DNA from: Tetragonia tetragonoides
Lineage: Eukaryota; Streptophyta; Magnoliopsida; Caryophyllales; Aizoaceae
DNA length: 64,000 nt
Reading direction: 5' to 3'
NCBI GenBank assembly: GCA_038025085.1
Contig: CM076148.1
Coordinates: 3,226,501-3,290,500 of the forward strand
Shown: in pieces, positions 26,461 through 38,239 of the stretch
Layout of the letters: each line of letters opens with the position of its first letter
How positions within the stretch are numbered: the first letter of the stretch is position 1
Program-made: the position numbers and the translations under genes
Notes under the pieces: model-generated
The model's database searches: none
What the model was told of the DNA's origin: nothing
What the model saw: the letters and a program-made list of their open reading frames with translations, nothing else

Positions 26461-26560
26461 AATTGGCTAGTAAGTTTGTATGTCGATACTGTTAACTGTT
26501 GTCTACTTCCATGCAGAAACGAAAATCAAACTGATAAAAGGAAGAGAGTCCTGTACTGAC

Positions 26561-27203
26561 CTGGAAGCCCATACACTTGGGGTGGTAAGTAGAAGGACAT
26601 TTCTCACAGCATATCAAATCTCCTCCATCAGCACAGATGACACATGAATCATCATGGTGATCCCGGACCCTAGGCCTTCTCACAACATGATGATAGCCAT
26701 CTCTAGCAAACACTGAGTGCCTGTTCTATGCCTGGATCTGGCATGTCAATAGTGAAATTTCAGTCCCTTCTATAAAAATGTTTTCATAAGGCTTTTCAGC
26801 AGACAAATCACCACTATGAAGCAGGAAGTCAGAGACCGCTATGATCTGTTGACAACAACTACACAGGATCCCTTTCCTTGTGATTTTGCCTTGCCCAATT
26901 ACCCTATCATGGCTTCCATTTAGGCACTTTTCGGCTGTAAGAGCTAACACTCTCTTAGGAGAATGGCCTCGTTGTTCCGGGTCTTCAGGTTTGCTAGTTT
27001 TCTCCTTTGTACCAGAAGATGAAATACATAAGAAAATCTCCAAATACAGATCTACCATAGCATTTTGATAAAAATAATAAACAAATAAATGGATTTGAGA
27101 AGAATAAAAGAGGTATACCTTGGGTAGCCATCAGGTAATTCTCTGAATTGATAGAGATAATGCTAAGCATATGGACCTCCTTCTTCTTCTTTCTCTTCTT
27201 CAT
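26561..27203 (-). pseudogene. Tify-binding-like plus PHD-finger gene (IDM1-like), copy 6
   Basis: Minus strand. First exon ATG at 27,203 (MKKRKKKKEVHMLSIIS), donor aaggtatacc near 27,118. The main exon to 26,561 contains the second half of a Tify/TPL-binding-like domain (ITRKGILCSCCQQIIAVSDF then KPYENIF) and a PHD finger ([24 protein letters not shown]). It ends at a clean donor, ttccag/gtcagt. IDM1-like nuclear proteins read histone marks and carry a GNAT acetyltransferase domain further on, not seen here. Disabling changes: tag in place of the Trp codon of the QAWNRH motif (about 26,732) and loss of about 85 bp of the domain start present in copy 7. Confidence 0.75.
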
Positions 27204-27390
27204 TTGTCTATGAGAAATCTATGAGATGATGGTGATCTCTTTGTCTCTCTCTTCTTTTGAACTGGCAACCTTTTTTCTATTGGCTGTAAGCCTGACAAAG
27301 AGAGTGAAGGGCACTGGATGGTTTTCTCATACAAATGAAGCTTTGTATTTATAGCTAAAACCTTGGGGGTAGGTGGCTCATAGCACTCTT
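27204..27390 (-). promoter_or_regulatory. Promoter/leader of the PHD-finger gene, copy 6
   Basis: TATA box at plus 27,354-27,364 (minus strand), 150 bp upstream of the ATG at 27,203. Leader shared with the other modules, with only a short CT run. Just upstream (27,400-27,418) lies a long A run. Confidence 0.62.
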
Positions 27391-27399
27391 TCTTGATCA

Positions 27400-28700
27400 A
27401 GAAAAAAAAAAAAAAAAAATCCCACAAGGAGGTCAATTATTGAGTGGAAAAAAGGAAAGCAATCATCCACGATTTCAAGTTCAATGATAATGTGAACGGA
27501 ATCAGATGAGATTTTGGGCCTTTGTGGGCTTTAGGAATAATGAAACATGATGCTTTTAGACTTTCTGATTTTTCATTTGAAAAACTGATTAGGGACCTTA
27601 GTGTAAGGAGAGAAGAAAAAAATACAAAAGGAGAAAGATTTTGAAGGATGAGAAGAAAGAATTGTTAGTTATGATAACTTGAATTCAGTGTGTCTTTAAA
27701 CTTTAAGGATAATTTATAAATTTTGGGGTTTCTAAGGTGGCTGGAGAAAGATGAAACAAAAACAATGAGATTGTACTGTCCTCTGAAACTTACATGCTGC
27801 TGTTTTAAACAAGAATGGCTAGATTAATTAATAATATCAGATGACGTGCGTTGCATGGGCTAATCTCTAGCTACATATTGTATTGAGTATACTTAACATG
27901 CAAAATCCGATTAGTATCTGGATGACTACTAAGAGCCTGCAAGGTTCAGAGATCATAAACAACTAATCTCTAACAAGTACTGAATCATACTTCACTTTTA
28001 GTAGATGATCAATATATTGAGATTCCTTCATATTTGTCTGTGATGAAGATCTAATTGTGGTATAGGGGTATTGTACATGTTGCCTAGACACTCACATTAG
28101 TCTATTGCAGATTGTGAGAGCCACTAGCTGTATAAAATATATATACCGCTCTTCTTTAGAGAAACTGATATGGAAATTTCTTTTCAGACATCATTTAAGC
28201 GGTGATCATTTCGTTCCATTTTTAGTAAAATAGTGGCCTCGTGACATGTAGGCTGCAAGGCTGATATGAACCTGAGATGCTGAGGTTGTCAGTTGTCACA
28301 TACACCACTATATATAGTACTCTGTTGCTCTTCAAAACACCTATAAGACACGGCTGAAGGCTTTGCAGCACTTTCAAATGAGCAACAGTATGTCCTGTGG
28401 AAGTTGGTCAGAGTACAGTCAGAACACAACCTCTGAGCACTAAAAATTGGTTTGACTTTGATCTCCCTGGAAAATCATGTACAAATTTATCGTAGATCGA
28501 TACAAAAATGATAACTCATAATAGGGCATAAAGCTAAATAATATTGGATACGTCAGAACACTCCCAGCAGGATGTCTTGTTCTTCTACTTCTTGAAGTTT
28601 TTTGTGGCCTACTGACAGCCGAATACTTTCAGCAATTTGTCAGACGACTAATAAGCACAGAAAAGCCATGAACCTTGCTGAAATTAATCGACATCTTTAC
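27400..28700. repeat. Duplicon spacer blocks, copy 6
   Basis: Same order as 6,670-7,990 (landmarks acttacatgctgctg, cattcacatta, gtcctgtgg). No coding frame other than the exon at 28,701-28,816. Confidence 0.5.
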
Positions 28701-28816
28701 CTTCTTTGACAGCATTGGTAATAAATTTCTTCTCTAGTTGAGCATGACACGATATGAGTGTTCCACTGCTTCTTCCCCTTATCCAAACATTTGCCTCATT
28801 TGGGGTCATAGTTTGC
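28701..28816 (-). pseudogene. Isolated exon with intact splice sites, unidentified
   Basis: On the minus strand a good acceptor (gatgcag) at 28,817 opens QTMTPNEANVWIRGRSSG, followed by TLISCHAQLEKKFI, and the exon closes at the donor gaag/gtaaag. The equivalent position in duplicon copy 2 (about 8,010) lacks it: flanks are joined directly. It therefore either marks the ancestral gene or was inserted. The product is not recognised. Confidence 0.45.
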
Positions 28817-29439
28817 CTGCATCTGTAGTTGATTGCACCAAATATTGTGATAAGCAGCTCTAGAATAAGTAAAATGAATTGGTTGTGGTCTAGATAGCAT
28901 TGTTTATAAGGCATGGCACTGTTTCTAATATCTGATCAATTGATTTCAGTTCTCTACTGAATCCGGGAGTGTTACTCGAATATTACATGCTGTAACGTGC
29001 AGCAGAAGAAAGGCTACTAGGCTGTAATATTTTTCACATATTAAGTGCACAACACTAAAATGAACATGTATACATATAAATCATGCGTAATTACTGAGTC
29101 TGTTTGCTAAAATAGAATTTGTTTATATGGTGGATGGTCCTTTATCAGTGGGTATAATATGAGTATATGGAAAAATAGCAAGATGAATTGTGAAGGAACA
29201 GCGGAAAAAGCTGGCTATGATAATATAACTTGTTAAGGCTAGTATAATTACCACTACTCGACCGTTATTCATGCACCACAACGGAAGAAAGTTGAGTGTA
29301 GCTTGATGATCCTCACAACTGTAGGGGCCTCTCCCTGTCTACACCCCTTGCTTAATTGTTTTCTCCTCAGTTCCGAATTCAACCGATTAGCATTTTCATA
29401 ATTCCTTGTAGGAAGAACTCTACTTCCAGGATGGTAGCA

Positions 29440-30130
29440 TTAATGTAGTCTTCCTTCCCTTCCTGCCTAACAAGGTGCCTGCATCTGGATACACATGATG
29501 CATACACAGTAAGAACCTTGGCTGCCCTCCAAAATAAGGGTGGCCAGGTTTGCCATTCTTTGGTGCCCGGAGAATATGATTATTAAGCCGCTGAACAAAG
29601 TTAGTACTTCACAAGGGTCCTTGTTCTTGTGAAGTACTAACTTTGTTCAGTGGCTTAATTTCCAACTGATCAAGACGAGAAAAGAGCTTCATGTCAAGAT
29701 CATGGCTGAGTTCTTGTACCCAGCAAGGATCAGAACATCAACCAGTCCTTGCAGTTTGGCTGCAGTAATTAATGAACAAAAACAATATCTAAGAAACAAA
29801 CTAATATACATATATTATACCTCCAAATCCAGATCTAAACATACATAATACTTCGAAGGAAAAAACAGTAAAATAAAATGGAACTCAACTAAGAAACAAC
29901 AGAGGTTACCTTAGAAAGCCACCAGGTAATTCTCTGACTTGATACAGATCTGAGGCTGAGCATCAGAACCTCCTTTCTCTTCTACATTTCTTTTCTTTGA
30001 AATACCTTTTACTCTCTTTCTCTATCTCTTTTCTGTGGCTGAAAGCCTGAAACGCTTGCAGAGAGAGATAGGGATGGATGGTTTTCCCAGGCAAATGAAC
30101 CATGGGCGTTGGTGGATCATCATCCATTAC
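29440..30130 (-). pseudogene. Diverged promoter/exon module, copy 8
   Basis: Minus strand. Leader-like sequence with catcagaacctcc (about 29,960) and ggatggttttccc (about 30,075) corresponds to the module, but the TATA segment is deleted (gaaccatgggcg instead). Downstream, an acceptor-like ttactgcag (about 29,755) opens AKLQGLVDVLILAGYKNS, then stops. This exon corresponds to GKQQGSPYVLIL of copies 1 and 4. Confidence 0.45.
29582..29659. repeat. 34-bp inverted repeat (hairpin) with 10-bp loop
   Basis: The left arm at 29,582-29,615 (attaagccgctgaacaaag onward) is the reverse complement of 29,626-29,659 with a single mismatch, which would be a G-U pair in RNA. The loop is ggtccttgtt. Other duplicon copies (about 1,910 and 21,220) have no palindrome here. 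Confidence 0.9.
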
Positions 30131-30189
30131 AGTCCTTGAGAGAAAATAAAGGTGTTGCCCTTTTTTCAGATGTCCTTAAAAAAAGAGGT

Positions 30190-30950
30190 CATTTATTGAG
30201 TGGAAAATAGGAAACATATCAAATCCACTTTGATAGGCCAATTATGTGAAAGTAATTAGATGAAAAATTTGCCTTTTGGGGCTTTAAGGAGAAATGTAGC
30301 TTGCTCTTCTTCAACTTCAGGGCCCATGGATTAGTCAGGCAAAGCCTGCAAACCGACGTTAGCCAAATATATTGGAACTCCGATGTTTTTTTGAAGTTGA
30401 TGATACAAGTAGCGAGCTTGTTCTTTTTTTGCTGTAAATGAAACATAACTCACCATACTTAGTTCATGTTCTATTATCACAAAAGATATAAAACAACAGC
30501 AAAAAGGAACTAGCTACAAAACTGGCTTCTACTATGACAGTAAAGGCTGGCAATTATAGTTTACAGTTGTCAGATCAGACAAGCACCATCTATTTGCTGG
30601 TAGCATTAATATAGTGGACTATCTGTAGACAAAAAGGGCAATGTAGTATATGAAGAATATTACTAACCTCCTCTACATACATAGAAGGATGAGTATCCAA
30701 TGTGTCATAGCATGATATTCAGGATACATATGACAGATGCTTTGATACAATTTTGTTAACAAATCATCGTCATCAGGCTTCTGTCACAGGAAACCAGGAT
30801 ACAACTTGGAAGAATAATTTCACTGATGCGAATCCGAAGTCGATCAATACGTACCGAGACATGGATGTCCTCCAGTCCTGTTGCAATATACCTATAGTGT
30901 TGCCCATGATTGAGAAATACTAAAACTTAAAAAATCTGCTTGCTACAGGC
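30190..30950. repeat. Duplicon spacer, 5.4-kb tandem duplication unit, right copy
   Basis: Repeats 24,800-25,530 with about one substitution every 10-15 bases by eye. Contains the minus-strand exon-like remnant near 30,680-30,790, carrying an extra insertion relative to 33,503-33,579. Confidence 0.5.
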
Positions 30951-31930
30951 TACAACTAGCCCAGATTAAAGTTCAAACCTTGAAGACAATAAAAATCCTG
31001 AATCTGTTATGTCAGAATAACTCTTAAACCTAAACGCAGAAATAAAGATCTCATCGATGTGAGCAGCACGTCTTGGTTGGTTCACTGTGTCGCGCATAAG
31101 CCTGTGACTTTGTACAAAAATTTCTGCTTGTCTCAGCATGCATGTACTCTGCCCATGCCTAATTGAATTACTGGAGAATGTTTTTGCCTTAACCAGAAAA
31201 AGACAGAATTGCTTGTGCATTCTGATTGCTAAACAGTGACTTTGTTGATCCCTAGACTTGATGACATTACGGCATTACGTCTTTCCAAAGAAAGGTTATA
31301 CTATACCAGATAAAGAAAGGAGTACACCTTTATTGAAGTCTTGCATGCTACATTATAAAATACATTGGAGAATCACAAACTGAAGAGAATAATTAGATCA
31401 ATTACTATTAGTATTTGATTACATATCGTTGTGGATATTCCTCTATCACAGAACTTGTAATAAGGTAAAATAGCACATTAATGTTATGAAATCGTGGAAA
31501 AGATTGGCCCCTATAATGATACAACTCATTTAAGACTAGTAGTCTTGTGCTATAATTAACACTTGAGCATTCATGGGCCATTGCAGAATAATCTTTCATG
31601 TAATTATCACAGCAACACAACAACAACAATTGTCTCTCTATCTACCCGTGCTTTCTCCAGTAGTAATTCCTCTTGGAAGGAACTCTACGTTTGTCAACTG
31701 GACAAACTGGTTCCTCCCAACCTATGAGGTCCAAGATGACAATGTTTGATTAATTGTCTCCAGCTCTCCACCAAGAGAGCTACCAGTTAGTATTGCATGC
31801 TTTGCGCTCATGCTTTTGGGAGTGCCCTTGCCATAGAGCAATCCATAAGCTAGATACACATGTCAGTGACAAATCTTTCCATTCTCAAGTGGCACACCCC
31901 TGCAGTAAAGGTGTAAAATTGGCTAGTAAG
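30950..31930 (-). repeat. Duplicon block A, copy 4
   Basis: Matches 25,530-26,460 at an offset of about 5.4 kb. The minus-strand exon-like frame is again broken. Confidence 0.55.
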
Positions 31931-32010
31931 TTTGTATATATCGATACTGCTAACTGTTGTCTACTTCCATGCAGAAACGTAAATCAAACTAAGGAAGAGA
32001 ATGTACTGAC

Positions 32011-32700
32011 CTGGAAGCCCATACACTTGGGGTGGTAAGTAGAAGGAAATTTCTCACAGCATATCAAATCTCCTCCATCAGCACAGATGACACATGGACC
32101 CTAGGCCTTCTCACAACATGATGATAGCCATCTCTAGGAGGCACTGAGTGCCTGTTCCATGCCTCGATCTGGCATGTCAATAATGAAATGGAAATATTTT
32201 CATAAGGCTTATCAGCAGAAAAATCACCACTATGAAGCGGGAAGTCAGAGACCACGATGATCTGTTGACAACTACATAGGATCCCTTTCCTAGTGATTCT
32301 TCCTTGCCCAATGACCCTATCATGACTTCCATTTTGGCAAACTATCTTTTCGTTTTCTTTTACGACTTTTATATCTATAAGCCAAGATAGGATCGTCATG
32401 ATTGTTTCTTCTTTATCTTGTTTTTCGGCTGTAAGACCTAAACACTCTCTTTGGAGAATTGCGTCGTTGTTGTTCCTGGTCTCCAGCTTTGCTAGTTTTC
32501 TCCTTTGTACCAGAAGATGAAATACATAAGAAAATCTCCAAATACAGATCTACCATAACATTTTGATAAAAATAATAAACAAATAAATGGATTTGAGAAA
32601 ATAAAAGAGGTATACCTTGGGTAGCCATCAGGTAATTCTCTGAATTGATAGAGATAATGCTAAGCATAAGGACCTCCTTCTTCTTCTTTCTCTTCTTCAT
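32011..32700 (-). pseudogene. Tify-binding-like plus PHD-finger gene (IDM1-like), copy 7
   Basis: Minus strand. ATG at 32,700 (MKKRKKKKEVLMLSIIS), first exon to a donor at 32,615. The main exon keeps the start of the domain lost from copy 6 (TILSWLIDIKVVKENEKIVC), then GRITRKGILCSC, KPYENI and the intact QIEAWNRH motif. One Cys of the CSCC pair is missing by a 3-bp deletion. A 19-bp deletion at about 32,097 removes the DHHDDS region and shifts the frame into the PHD finger. The remaining PHD codons and the donor ctgacctgg at 32,010 are still visible. Compared with copy 6 the lesions are at different places. Confidence 0.75.
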
Positions 32701-32880
32701 TTGTCTATGAGAAAGCTATGAGATGATGGTGATCTCTTTGTCTCTCTCTTCTTTTGAACTGACAACCTTTTTTCTATTGGCTGTAAGCTTGACAAAGAGA
32801 GTGAATGGCACTGGATGGTTTTCTCATACAAATGAAGCTTTGTATTTATAGCTAAAACCTTGGGGGTAGGTGGCTCATAG
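32701..32880 (-). promoter_or_regulatory. Promoter/leader of the PHD-finger gene, copy 7
   Basis: TATA box at plus 32,841-32,851, about 140 bp upstream of the ATG at 32,700. Otherwise as copy 6, to which it is nearly identical. Confidence 0.62.
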
Positions 32881-33092
32881 CACTCTTTCTTGATCAAGAA
32901 AAAAAAATATAAATAAAAAAAAAATCCCACAAGGAGGTCAATTATTGAGTGGAAAAAAGGAAAGCAATCTTCCACGATTTCAAGTTCAATGATAATATGA
33001 ACGGAATCAGATGAGATTTTGGGCCTTTGTGGGCTTTAGGAAAAATGAAACTTGATGCTCTTAGACTTTATGATTTATCAATTGAAAAACTG

Positions 33093-33204
33093 CACTACAA
33101 CTTGTATGAGGCGGCCTCAAGTTGAGGCCCCCTCTTTCAAGCATGACGTCATGTTTATGTCATGCTTGGTTATAGAGGGGGCCTCACCTTGAGGCGGCCT
33201 CATG
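33093..33204. mobile_element. 112-bp foldback MITE with 9-bp target-site duplication
   Basis: Long inverted arms (tgaggcggcctcaagttgag at 33,107 and its reverse complement near 33,180-33,202) surround a short centre with tgacgtcatg. It is flanked by gaaaaactg at 33,084-33,092 and 33,205-33,213. The paralogous sites at about 6,890 and 14,508 are empty (gaaaaactgagtag). The 9-bp duplication points to the Mutator superfamily. Confidence 0.88.
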
Positions 33205-33502
33205 GAAAAACTGAGTAGCGACTTTGTAACTGTAAGAAAAGAAGAAAAAAGAGACAAAAGGAGAAAGATTGTAAAGGGTGAGAATAAAGAATTGTTATTT
33301 TACGATAACTTGAATTCAGTGTCTTTAGACTGATAATTGACAAACTTTGGGGTTTCTAAGGTGGCTGGAGAAAGATGAAACAAAACAATGAGCTTGTGTC
33401 TTCTGAAACTTACATGCTGCTGTTTTAAACAAGAATAACATTAATATAGTGGACCATCTGTATACAAAAAGGGCAATGCAGTAGACGAAGCAGATTACTA
33501 AC

Positions 33503-33579
33503 CTCCTCTACATACATAAAAGGATGAGTGTCCAATGTGTCATAGCATGATATACAGTACATATCGTCTTCATCAGGCT
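33503..33579 (-). pseudogene. 77-bp exon-like fragment, unidentified
   Basis: Minus strand: acceptor ctgtgacag, then a frame PDEDDMYCISCYDTLDTHPF, then MYVEE and a donor gaggag/gttagt. The paired CISC Cys suggests a zinc-binding segment. Degenerate cognates at about 25,240 and 30,690 carry an insertion. No flanking exons recognised. Confidence 0.45.
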
Positions 33580-35575
33580 CTGTCACAGGAAACCAGGATA
33601 CAACTTAGAAGAATCATCTGTAGGATCAATTTCACTGATGCGAAAAAGTCATTACAGAGACATGGATGTACTCCAGTGCTATTACTTGCAATATACCTGA
33701 TGACAGTAATTGCAGTGCATATCGTACTGTACAAGTCATACAGCTTCTGGCTGTTAAGTGTTAATGGGATGATGATAGTCATATCATCCAACCGACATAC
33801 ATAGCATAGCACTTCAATATGTCTTAATGTCAATTTATAGAAGTTATTACCAAAAACTCACTTGCATTTAGGTATAAATCCATTCTCACATCATTAAACC
33901 TGATACTGTTCTAGAAAAAACTACCTTTGATAAGTATTCCTAAAATCTTTTGCAAACGCAAACCGACTGCCATAGCAGCTCTAGGATTGTAAAAATGACT
34001 AGTTGTGGTCCGGACGTGGTCAAGATACCTGATTTTGTTGCTAAAATCAGATTGAATATATTTCAATTCTATTCTGAGCCTTGTGCAGCTTGAACGCTAC
34101 GTAAAAGATGGTTAACGTACAGTTTACACAGGCTCGAAACCATACTTTGGTAACGTACAGGAGAAGAAAGGGTATGCTTGTCATCACGAAACGGGTGTGA
34201 CAGGGTACAAACCAAAGTGACCAAAACAGAAACAGCATGTTAAAGCCTTTTCTTATATAGATTTTGACATATAAAATACATTTTTGGAACATTCTAGGAA
34301 CTGAAGAAAACTCAGCAAAAGATGCCAATTTTGATACAGTTTTCACAGCTTGGAACATTCATGCTCGGAAAAAAAAAATCAGTACTTTCATACTGTTTTT
34401 GAAACAGGTTGATGATAACAAGCTTTCTTAGTTTTCAGTTTTTCCACAAACATGAAGGACAAATGGTACTCTAAAGAGTATACAGTAAACTAGCATTAAA
34501 TAACCCAGATTCTCTTGAGAAGAGAGCATAAAATGTTGATGTTACTCTAAATACTTTGCTGTGTACAAATTGCAATAGGGATGCAATAAGCAGCCAGCCT
34601 CATGACTCAACTATAGATTGCTATGGTAAACATAACATAACAGCCCGGTCAGTCAATCAGTCAAGTAAATTAAAAGTCCAGTTAAAGAAAAGAAAAGAAA
34701 AGTAAGGCGAGTCATATGAGATAGTCATCTTTCACAGAAGTCTTCTGAAATGCAAGTACAGTAGGTTCGCGTTCTTTTTCACTTCACTGAACTCCACTAA
34801 ACCGAACTAAACTAAACTAAACCAATTACTGAGTAAGTGGAAAAGAACACACCCTATGTCCATGATGAAATTATACATAAACAGACCAGGATTCTCTACT
34901 ATTAGCCAACAAGGCCAAGAGTTGAACAACACTCAATTTATACTTGACCTTACTGTTGATCCAGAATAATAAGTGAAATGGTGTTGAGTTGAGTTTGATA
35001 TGGAAGCTGGGTTTCTCACCACAAAATTAAGCACTGAAATTAGCCCCAAACCTCAGGGTACCTGAATGAATATCGCTTAGATCTTGGAGAACCTTAAAAT
35101 TATGAGCTACTTACACATGCACAAATACCAAGGACCTCAGAACATGTAATTCATATTTAAGCATAGTAATAGTTCAAGGCACATTAGGTTTCTTGCTCTT
35201 CATACTATCTTTTTTTCATGGCGCTATGTTTCATTGAAGGGTATATGGTCAGGATGATAGGGAGAACATGTCCATTGATCTAGACTATCGCAGCCGAAAA
35301 ACAATCAGGATTTGTCGTCTGGAGGTCCTAAAATACAGCTTTCTGCTGATTGTTTTCTGGAGGTTATCCTCCAAAAATCATAGAAGACAGCTTCAGGCTA
35401 ATAGTAGATAGGCAGAATGGTGAAGAACTTCAAACACTTCGTTTCCTGCTAACCCATGGATATGCTGATTAGGTATCAACAACAGCAAAAAAAGGCAAAA
35501 AAGATTCAGGGAGCTAGTTAAGAATATCAGCTGCAGGTGACAATTGGACATTCCGAGATGTGGGATACTGCTGTA

Positions 35576-35580
<5 letters not shown>
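33580..35580. repeat. Diverged duplicon spacer, copy 7
   Basis: Landmarks cacaggctcgaaa (about 34,125), ttgatacagttttcaca (about 34,332) and atgcaagtacag (about 34,750) match 3,530-4,700 more loosely than the other copies. A short aactaaactaaact repeat lies at about 34,805. No gene seen. Confidence 0.5.
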
Positions 35581-35612
<32 letters not shown>

Positions 35613-35800
35613 TTTTATTATTGTATGACTGTTTATATGAAATATGTGACAAGTAGCCTGAAAAGGCATACTTAAACTGAGGTAGTACACATGTGTTGGA
35701 GCACCGTATACCTTCCTCTGTTTGGAGTTTATCGTTCTTCTTTCTCTTCTTCATTGTGCTGTGCACTGACAACTTTGGAGGATGACTCAATTTATAGATG
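35581..35800 (-). repeat. ATT microsatellite and diverged promoter module (copy 10)
   Basis: An (ATT)n run spans about 35,581-35,613. To its right, ttcttctttctcttcttcat (about 35,733) and a weak TATA-like tttatag (about 35,791) resemble the promoter/leader module on the minus strand. Similarity is short, so this call is tentative. Confidence 0.35.
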
Positions 35801-36800
35801 AAGAATCGAGGTAAAGATCAAATGGATAGGGGTTGGATTTACATTTCCCTTACTATTCGATAACGGAAAAAAAGAATTGCTTCCCTTAAAAGTAAATACC
35901 TGATAAGGCAACAACTGATTTGTTTTATATTATGGTTGATGATTATATACCTACTGGGGACTCAAGAGTGTAAAGTAACTATGATCCAAGTCATCGTCCC
36001 TATCTCATTTCCTCTCAATCTGATATCCTGCTATCTTCCTATACATAAAACATGGAGACGCAAGTTTGTGAGGAGTGATTTTGCCAAGGCAATAATCACT
36101 CCTTCGAATGCGAATGCCTGAAATAAAAGAATAGCAATTAACTAATGGAATAATCCAAAGTAGTGGGATCATTATCAAACTTATATTCATCAGCCAAGCC
36201 TTCTAGGAACTGGGGTTAAGGCAGAGAAGGTGGAAAGCTTTGAAATCGTAGTTGGAAGGACAACTACTGTATTGAGGTAGCATGGGGGATGGGTGCTTTG
36301 CACTTTCGGTTCTGAGAAACTTACAGATGTCTGATTCTTTGCATTTTGTGCATGTAAAAATTCAGTTTTTCTTTTAGTGTCAAATTTGACTAGTGATAGC
36401 TTTAGGGATTGCTATTACCCAGTGAACACTGGAAATTTTGTCACGACCATTAACAAAAAAGATAGAAATCTGATCCACTCATCTTCTCTATACAGCTCAC
36501 AGTATTTTCACAACACACAATCTAATCTAAACCTGTAATGAAGGCTCACACTATTACACTTATGTTTTAACTTGGACTAATGTGGGAAGACAAAACATAT
36601 GCAAACCAGGAAGCTTTTGATCTGAAAGGCAAACACATGAGTATCGTACAAGACCAAGAGATGACTCAAACCTAATCAAATTTTGTACATGACCTTGGTG
36701 CCATCTGATATAGAGATGCTGAATTTCCGATCACATCAAGACTGATACGAAGATCTGTCGGAGATCAATTATGCTGGCACCATGGTATCCCTGCTACTGC
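35800..36800. other. Spacer, nothing recognised
   Basis: AT-rich sequence without a convincing coding frame, repeat or mobile element visible by eye. Confidence 0.4.
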
Positions 36801-37235
36801 GAGTATTTCCATCCATCTCCTCTTTTTGGGAGAACTGAACATTGAGTAGCAGTAGCTAGAATCAGTTTAGCAAGCAAATCAGTCGTCACCAATCAAAATT
36901 GGACATTTATGTTTTTACCATATTGTATCAAGCATCATATTACTCGTGTAAAGTACAAAGTATGAGCCATACCGTAACTGGTGCATCTGAGACAGTGAGG
37001 AGTGGCATAATTTATGGGTAAGAAGGTATTTCGGTCTGAAAATCATACTACATCTAAAGCAGACATACACAAACTGATAACAGGTTTTCAAGCCAAAGTA
37101 TACCTGAACAGTGCCACAGCAAGCTGAGGTGTATGTCATCAGAGAGAGGTTGTGATTCATTCAACTAGAGGCTGAGGCAAATTGATTATTCATTCGGATT
37201 GACGATTAGCAGTCGAACTCATTTCCAGGGACACC

Positions 37236-37966
37236 TCAAAGCAACATAATCTTCACAATGTCATTCTTGAATGCGGGGAACTCATTCCGAGTACTGTCCA
37301 AGAGAGACAAACCAGTAGGTGTCAAGTCCTCCTAAAAACATACCTGAACCACCAGTGTGACTCAGTTTCATGTACTGCTTTGCTTTGTGTAGCAGACTTC
37401 TGCAGTAGAGATTTTCAGGAAATCGTAAACCAGAATATGTATTTTGGACATGGTTCAGTTAATTTCTGCACCTTTGTCAGCCAAAACAAAATTCTATTTA
37501 CCTGGAGTAAGTAAACGATGTTCCATTAACTGACCAGCTCTGGATCTTCAAATGCCTGCAATGCTACATCCCACAGATCTTTTTTGCACTCAGTATTTTA
37601 CCAAGCAGAAATCAGAGATCAGCAATATAAATTATGCTCATATCAAATGGTAATGTAAATATATGTGGTCTTTTTTCAAAGAGACACTGTATGAGTGCTG
37701 GCAATATTTCCATTCTGACACAAGGGGCTCCAATCCGAGCACAGAAACATAAGTTTTTACTCCAGTAAACACCTTGTTGGCACGCAATCAAAGATGGATG
37801 CTATAATTACCAACCAAGGTGATTAGTAAAAGTTGAAACTTGAAATTAATAAATGCAAGTGAAGAAAGTAATATTTCTGTTCGAACCTTGTTCAGCATAC
37901 CTTATGTAACAGAGAAGCAAAGAGTCTGGTCAACCCAATGTCAGCAAACAGTTTACGATCAACTTC
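37236..37966 (-). CDS. Chain of three phase-0 exons, 3' end of an unidentified gene
   Basis: Minus strand. Exon 37,901-37,966: acceptor ccccttag, 22 codons beginning EVDRKLFADIGLTRLF, donor aag/gtatgc. Mini-exon 37,535-37,555: acceptor ttgcag, AFEDPEL, donor ctg/gtcagt. Last exon 37,236-37,331: acceptor tttttag, EDLTPTGLSLLDSTRNEFPA, then FKNDIVKIMLL and TGA. All three are a multiple of three in length and phase 0, with good GT-AG borders, which is unlikely by chance. The protein end looks globular, Leu-rich and helical; I do not recognise the family. Upstream exons may lie between 38,060 and 39,411. It is the only set of exons in the window with no visible lesion. Confidence 0.5.
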
Positions 37967-38239
37967 CTAAGGGGAAAGGACAGATCCAAAAAAAGTCCAT
38001 GTATGATCAAACTACAGGCACCATTTGATTAAGCTCCTCTCTATTTTATGCTTAATTGGAATAGTATATACCAGTTCAAAGAAGATGAAATGCCTAAAGG
38101 ACAGGTTCTTCCCTCATTTTGGGCAGATCATCCATCATTTTGGTTTATTTTTCACATATTGAGTGCATCACTCATCAACAGGTACTCTATCACTTCTTGT
38201 ACTGAGTCTATTGGTAAAAGAGGATTCTCACCAGCTGAA

